A DNA stretch of 9,886 nucleotides. Origin: SLFT01 sp964493075 (GTDB taxonomy: Bacteria > Hydrogenedentota > Hydrogenedentia > Hydrogenedentales > CAITNO01). The position numbers and the translations under genes were made by a program. Below, one piece after another: positions 6,391-9,886 of this stretch. The stretch spans positions 1 through 9,886 of the forward strand of contig CAZBNU010000154.1 in assembly GCA_964493075.1 (NCBI GenBank), in the 5' to 3' direction. Numbering within the stretch: the first letter of the stretch is position 1; each line of letters begins with the position of its first letter. The notes under the pieces are model-generated. The model did no database searches. It worked only from the letters and a program-made list of their open reading frames with translations, and was not told the DNA's origin.

Positions 6391-7531
6391 ACCCTCCCCT
6401 ACCGTGGATCAGCTGCTGAACGAGGCGCGCGGGTTTCTGAAGCGCGGCAACTATAACCGTGCCATGACGGAAGCCTGGGAAGCACTGGAAATTGCGGAGA
6501 AGAAGGTGGACGCCACGGGAATCCTCGAACAGGTGAAGGTTATTGAGGAGATGCGGGACATGGGGGTATTCTGGTTTGGTCTTACTCTAGTCAGGGCCAT
6601 GGCGCCCCTGATACGGGATCGGTATCCACATTTCCACAAGGAACTGATGGAACGGGTCGATACCATACAGTCCACACTGGTCAAAGATTCCCCTTCCCTC
6701 CTGATATCGCGGGTTGGTTACTGGAAGGAAGACCATCTGCACACCGGAAGTATCGGCAGACTGATGTTCAACTTCGGACGGGAGCACCTGGTGCAGGGCA
6801 ACCAGGACAAAGCCCTGTTCTGGCAGGAGAAGGGGTTTGAGTTGATGAAAGAGGACATGGAACACGTGGACGAATGTCTGATGATTGAGGTATCGGGTCA
6901 GCTGGCACAGTTGCATACACAGTCGGGAAACAACGAGTCCGCCATCGCGTGTCTGGGCCTGGCACTGGAACTGATGGACGGGGAAGAGGGCCAGCAGGGC
7001 CTCATTGCAGCGTGGGCAAATGAGTCGGCTACCCCCAGTGAAACCCTCTATTCCAACCTCTATTCCTGTATAAGCGATATTGCCGAGGCACATGCCGCCT
7101 GCGGCAACTACGGGGATGCCATTGAAATTTGTAACTATCTTTTGAATCGGTTGGAAAACCAGGACGATGCGTATCAGTACCGGGATATGAAAACCCGGTT
7201 CCTGATCATGATGGGGGACCTGTATGGGAAACTGGGAAACTATGACGAATCGGACAGCGCTATACAGCGTGCCGTGGAAAAACAGAACATGAATACCTTT
7301 CCCGAATTGGCCTGGAGCCTGCGATGTCTTGCAGCAAACCTTGCCGCCCAGAAGAAATATGGCGAAGCGGAAGCGACCTATAACCGGGTGCTCAATTTAT
7401 ACAAGAAAACCTCCGGAAAGGATGATTATACAACTGCAGAGGTGCTGGAGGAACTGGTCAACATTTATACAGAAACGGGTAACGAAGAAGGGCTTCGAAT
7501 AACCGAAGCGCGGCTGGAGGCCATTGTGTAA
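6383..7531 (+). CDS. TPR-repeat protein, second of two tandem paralogs
   Basis: A 382-residue TPR-like scaffold protein. The ATG at 6383 is chosen because GAGGAG (6370-6375) sits 7 nt upstream, giving an 8-nt overlap with the preceding gene; an in-frame ATG at 6329 has no such site. Its first repeat (15-38, ARGFLKRGNYNRAMTEAWEAL) aligns with the first repeat of the upstream protein. The following segments also correspond: here FWFGLTLVRAMAPLIRDRYP (63-82), there HARMATLMLEEAKPFITPHHP (83-103). Later TPR units are near 172-198, 232-256, 276-300 and 316-342. Identity to its neighbour is low, so the duplication is old. The paralogs may form a heteromer or serve different partners. The stop overlaps a downstream ATG (TAATG) of a possible 23-codon mini-gene. 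Confidence 0.87.
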   Translation: MSKPSPTVDQLLNEARGFLKRGNYNRAMTEAWEALEIAEKKVDATGILEQVKVIEEMRDMGVFWFGLTLVRAMAPLIRDRYPHFHKELMERVDTIQSTLVKDSPSLLISRVGYWKEDHLHTGSIGRLMFNFGREHLVQGNQDKALFWQEKGFELMKEDMEHVDECLMIEVSGQLAQLHTQSGNNESAIACLGLALELMDGEEGQQGLIAAWANESATPSETLYSNLYSCISDIAEAHAACGNYGDAIEICNYLLNRLENQDDAYQYRDMKTRFLIMMGDLYGKLGNYDESDSAIQRAVEKQNMNTFPELAWSLRCLAANLAAQKKYGEAEATYNRVLNLYKKTSGKDDYTTAEVLEELVNIYTETGNEEGLRITEARLEAIV

Positions 7532-7602
7532 TGGTATCTACTGCTGCCTCGCAAAACGTAGATGCGGCATCCTTCGAAGGTGATGGAAGTGACAGAACGT
7601 AA
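7531..7602 (+). CDS. Possible 23-residue mini-gene in the spacer before the AAA gene
   Basis: An ATG at 7531 shares its A with the stop of the second TPR gene (TAATG), a classic re-initiation junction. The frame stays open for 23 codons (MVSTAASQNVDAASF to GDGSDRT). Its TAA at 7600-7602 falls inside the AAAGGAG ribosome binding site of the next gene. It could be a coupling peptide that carries ribosomes to the AAA gene, or just a chance frame in an 86-nt spacer. The peptide is small, polar and acidic, with no recognisable motif and no ribosome binding site of its own apart from coupling. Confidence 0.3.
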   Translation: MVSTAASQNVDAASFEGDGSDRT

Positions 7603-7617
7603 AGGAGTATTGCGACC

Positions 7618-9555
7618 ATGAGAAAAGTCAGGCGGGCAAAGAGCCGGTATATCGAGAGTTGCGTCCTTTCCAGGGAACATCCGCTGCCTGCAGCGCCGCG
7701 TCCATTTACCTCTGTGGATGAACTGCTCGAAATGGGACTGGTCATGCTTGAGGTGCGGCGCGGCAGTTATGAGGCCGCCACCGATATGTCGTCGGACCCG
7801 GACCGGCAGAAGCAGTTCAAACTGGATTCGAACAGCCGTACCCGGCACTGGCACCGGTCTTTTATGGTGAGCGGGGAAACGGTGCCCCTGGCGGCAAACA
7901 TCCTGAAAGCCCATCTCAACCAGGTGGAACGGGAAATTCTGCTGGTGCTGCTGCTGCAGCATCTTGCGCTGCTGCCGAACCGGGGCAGTACCTGTGAGGA
8001 AATTCTGGCACATCTGGTGATGACACCCCGCAAACGGATGCAGGCCATGCGCGCCCTGACCAAAGAAAACCGGCTTGTCCGCAGCGGGTTCATTGCCGTG
8101 TATGCCGACTATGAAGCGCCGCCCCAGTGGGAGTTAAGCCTTGACCCGGTGACCGCCTCCATGGTCATGCATCCGAAACGGGAGAACGGCGGCGGTTGGC
8201 CCGTGAAAACCGAGGAAGCCCTTTATAATCACATGAGCCATCTTGCACGGGTGTTCCAGCAGAAAGCCGACAAGATGAAGGACGTGCATCGGGGCTATGG
8301 CAACAAGAGCGATGTGTACAAGTGGCAGCGCAGTATGGAATATCTGATGCGCGGCATGGACCAGGCCCTGCAGCAGCATCCCGAATGGCATCTTGCACAG
8401 GTGCAGAAGGAATTCGAGGCCACCAACCCCTATTCCAAAGAGATGTGGGTGGTATTTCTGGTGCTGCTCTGTAAGGAACTGGGGCATGTGCGCGCCGATG
8501 ACGACCTGTTCCAGGGGATCAACCTGTTGCGCGCCGCCAGTAGCAGCGATATCCTGCCCTACCGTTCCCACAATCTGTTGGGTGCGAACTCCTTTCTCCG
8601 GTCGGCGGACTGGATGCAACCCTGCGGCGGCGCTGATGCGTTCATGTCCGATGAGCCGCAGGATTTGCAGGAGAGCGAGTATGAACTGACCCGGAACGCC
8701 CTGGAGAAATTGGAACTGCAGCGGGGCTTTTCCAGAAGGCACCGGTCCGGGTATGAACTGGCACAGCCGAAGGTCAGGATGGCGGATTTGGTGCTTGCGG
8801 AGGAAACGCGGGTCTGTCTGGAACAGGCCGTAGCCCAGTCCCGCTATGCCGAGGTGTTGTTCTTGGAGTGGGGGCTTGGGGAGCGTATCAGTTACGGGAA
8901 AGGCGTTACGCTGATGTTTTATGGGCCGCCCGGCACCGGCAAGACAGCTGGGGCGCAGGCCCTTGCCCACACGCTGGGCAAGCCCATTCTGGCGGTGGAC
9001 TATTCACAGATTCAGAATTGCTTTGTCGGCCAGACGGAAAAGAATATTGTGCGCATCTTCAGGGAGGCGGCGGAACGGGATGCCGTACTGTTCTGGGACG
9101 AGGCGGATGCCATGTTCTTTGACCGGGACAGTGCCAGCCATGCATGGGAGGTGCGGGACACCAACGTGCTGCTGCAGGAACTGGAGCGGTTCCCCGGCAC
9201 CTGCATCCTCGCCACAAACCGGGTCACCACACTGGACAAGGCGCTGGAACGGCGCATCTCGCTGAAGGTAAGGTTTGACCGGCCCGGACAGGTGGCGCGT
9301 CGGGAGATATTCCGCAGGATGTTGCCTGCGACCCTGCCGCTGACGGCGGATGTGAACCTTGACCGCCTTGCCGCACATGACCTGTCCGGCGGGGAGATCA
9401 AGAATGTGATACTGAACGCCGCCCGAAATGCCCTGGTACGCAGCGGCGCCGAAGCCCGCGTCTGTATGGACGACTTCACCAGCGCCATTACCACCCTCAA
9501 ACAAGGCGCATGGACCCGCAATACAGAGCGGATCATAGGATTCACAGCATCATAG
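7618..9555 (+). CDS. AAA family ATPase with long N-terminal region
   Basis: A 645-residue ATPase. The C-terminal third (about 425-620) is a classical AAA module: Walker A GPPGTGKT (436-443), Walker B VLFWDEADAMF (490-500), sensor 1 ILATN (530-534), a second region of homology with arginines in LDKALERRISLKVRF (539-553), and a lid/sensor-2 stretch LSGGEIKNVILNAARNAL (589-606). The first 400 residues are a separate helical region. HLNQVEREILLVLLLQHLAL (99-118) followed by a short helix-turn-helix-like unit (125-160) resembles the winged-helix leader seen in some AAA ATPases, but I hold that loosely. Such ATPases unfold or remodel proteins as hexamers in the cytosol. This one differs in class from the MoxR enzyme that opens the operon. 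The ATG at 7618 has AAAGGAG (7601-7607) 10 nt upstream, and the gene lies 86 nt after the second TPR gene. Immediately downstream is a diverged second copy of its last residues. Confidence 0.92.
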   Translation: MRKVRRAKSRYIESCVLSREHPLPAAPRPFTSVDELLEMGLVMLEVRRGSYEAATDMSSDPDRQKQFKLDSNSRTRHWHRSFMVSGETVPLAANILKAHLNQVEREILLVLLLQHLALLPNRGSTCEEILAHLVMTPRKRMQAMRALTKENRLVRSGFIAVYADYEAPPQWELSLDPVTASMVMHPKRENGGGWPVKTEEALYNHMSHLARVFQQKADKMKDVHRGYGNKSDVYKWQRSMEYLMRGMDQALQQHPEWHLAQVQKEFEATNPYSKEMWVVFLVLLCKELGHVRADDDLFQGINLLRAASSSDILPYRSHNLLGANSFLRSADWMQPCGGADAFMSDEPQDLQESEYELTRNALEKLELQRGFSRRHRSGYELAQPKVRMADLVLAEETRVCLEQAVAQSRYAEVLFLEWGLGERISYGKGVTLMFYGPPGTGKTAGAQALAHTLGKPILAVDYSQIQNCFVGQTEKNIVRIFREAAERDAVLFWDEADAMFFDRDSASHAWEVRDTNVLLQELERFPGTCILATNRVTTLDKALERRISLKVRFDRPGQVARREIFRRMLPATLPLTADVNLDRLAAHDLSGGEIKNVILNAARNALVRSGAEARVCMDDFTSAITTLKQGAWTRNTERIIGFTAS

Positions 9556-9640
9556 CCTCCTCACACCAAGCGCTTGGACCCGCAAAATAGAACGAATCAT
9601 CGGATTCGCCAACAGGACCAGCAGCCTAGCGTCTTCTTAA
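9556..9640 (+). pseudogene. Remnant of a paralogous AAA gene: C-terminal end only
   Basis: Read in the +1 frame relative to the preceding gene, this stretch encodes LTPSAWTRKIERIIGF (9560-9607), then an Ala/Asn/Arg/Ser-rich tail ending in TAA at 9638-9640. The preceding intact protein ends LKQGAWTRNTERIIGF (627-642) plus three residues. Over the 33 nt from TGG at 9575 to the final TTC, 28 positions match the intact gene (from 9511), and three of the five changes are silent. This is the pattern of two diverged coding sequences rather than a recent copying event. Homology begins only about 4 nt after the intact gene's stop. It has no start codon or ATPase domain, so it is a dead fragment. Confidence 0.7.
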
Positions 9641-9886
9641 TTTGTACTCCCGTAGCAACAGATATTTTCTTCCGGCCCATGTGCAATCCCTGATGTTGTA
9701 TAGGTTTCATGTCTTTCACACGGCGCGTATCATCTGGGTGATGAAAACCTGTATAGCACTGCTGGCACGTTGTATAAGTTTCTGTCCAGGAGGTAATGCT
9801 GTGCGGCCAAATTGTATAACGGATTAGATGTAGAAATAGCTTCACTCAACATCCGAACAAAAGAAGTAGAATACAAGCCCATAAGA
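9641..9886. other. AT-richer stretch with no recognisable gene
   Basis: Nothing here can be called a gene. Base composition becomes visibly more AT-rich than the operon. Open frames exist on both strands (61 codons on +, 82 on -), but they overlap each other, lack a convincing ribosome binding site and match nothing I recognise. A motif YTGTATAR recurs four times (near 9697, 9750, 9770 and 9812). No terminator is evident for the operon, so it may end further on or rely on Rho. Confidence 0.5.

Noticed and set aside
9593..9608. Hairpin CGAATC-ATCG-GATTCG as the operon terminator
   Set aside because: It is only a 6-bp, AT-containing stem with no following T-run, and it lies inside the AAA remnant's coding sequence.
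9597..9845. Minus-strand 82-codon frame as a transposase fragment
   Set aside because: It contains a CxxC pair (TCQQC) and basic stretches, but nothing I can tie to a transposase family, and it overlaps the AAA remnant.

Overview
The window holds one long, tightly packed bacterial operon, entirely on the + strand, preceded by an RNA regulatory leader. GC content looks to be in the mid-50s by eye, ribosome binding sites are of the AGGAGG type and the standard genetic code is used. These point to a bacterium, or a large mobile element of one, but I cannot assign a genus from the sequence.

Leader (1-250). Positions 1-110 carry the conserved boxes of the 3' half of a cobalamin (B12) riboswitch aptamer, in the right order and spacing. 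The 5' half lies before the window. The aptamer runs straight into a textbook Rho-independent terminator (102-139), so the expression platform appears to be a transcriptional switch. About 110 nt later the first gene starts.

Operon (251-9555). In order: a MoxR-type AAA+ ATPase (251-1765); an unrecognised 176-residue protein (1755-2285); a protein joining an HExxH metallopeptidase-like domain to a C-terminal VWA-like domain with a MIDAS motif (2282-3655); an unrecognised protein with a central SCEGH motif (3697-4641); an unrecognised 194-residue protein (4661-5245); two TPR-like proteins of identical length, 382 residues, that look like tandem paralogs (5242-6390 and 6383-7531); a possible 23-codon mini-gene (7531-7602); and a 645-residue classical AAA ATPase with a long N-terminal region (7618-9555). 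Genes overlap by 4-11 nt or sit 19-86 nt apart, and I see no terminator between them, so co-transcription is likely.

Tail (9556-9886). Directly after the last stop codon is a short, diverged, out-of-frame copy of that gene's own C-terminal end (about 9556-9640), apparently the remnant of a paralogous AAA gene. The rest is AT-richer and contains nothing I can call a gene.

How the parts may work together (inference). MoxR AAA+ proteins paired with VWA proteins are known as chaperone-like or metal-insertion machines: RavA/ViaA, CobS/CobT and ChlI/ChlD magnesium chelatase, and CoxD/CoxE. Here such a pair is joined by scaffold-like TPR proteins, a second AAA ATPase and several orphan proteins, and the whole set appears to be governed by a B12 riboswitch. 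I know of no named system with this composition. A role in maturing, remodelling or supplying metal or cofactor to a B12-related target is a testable hypothesis; the sequence does not establish it.
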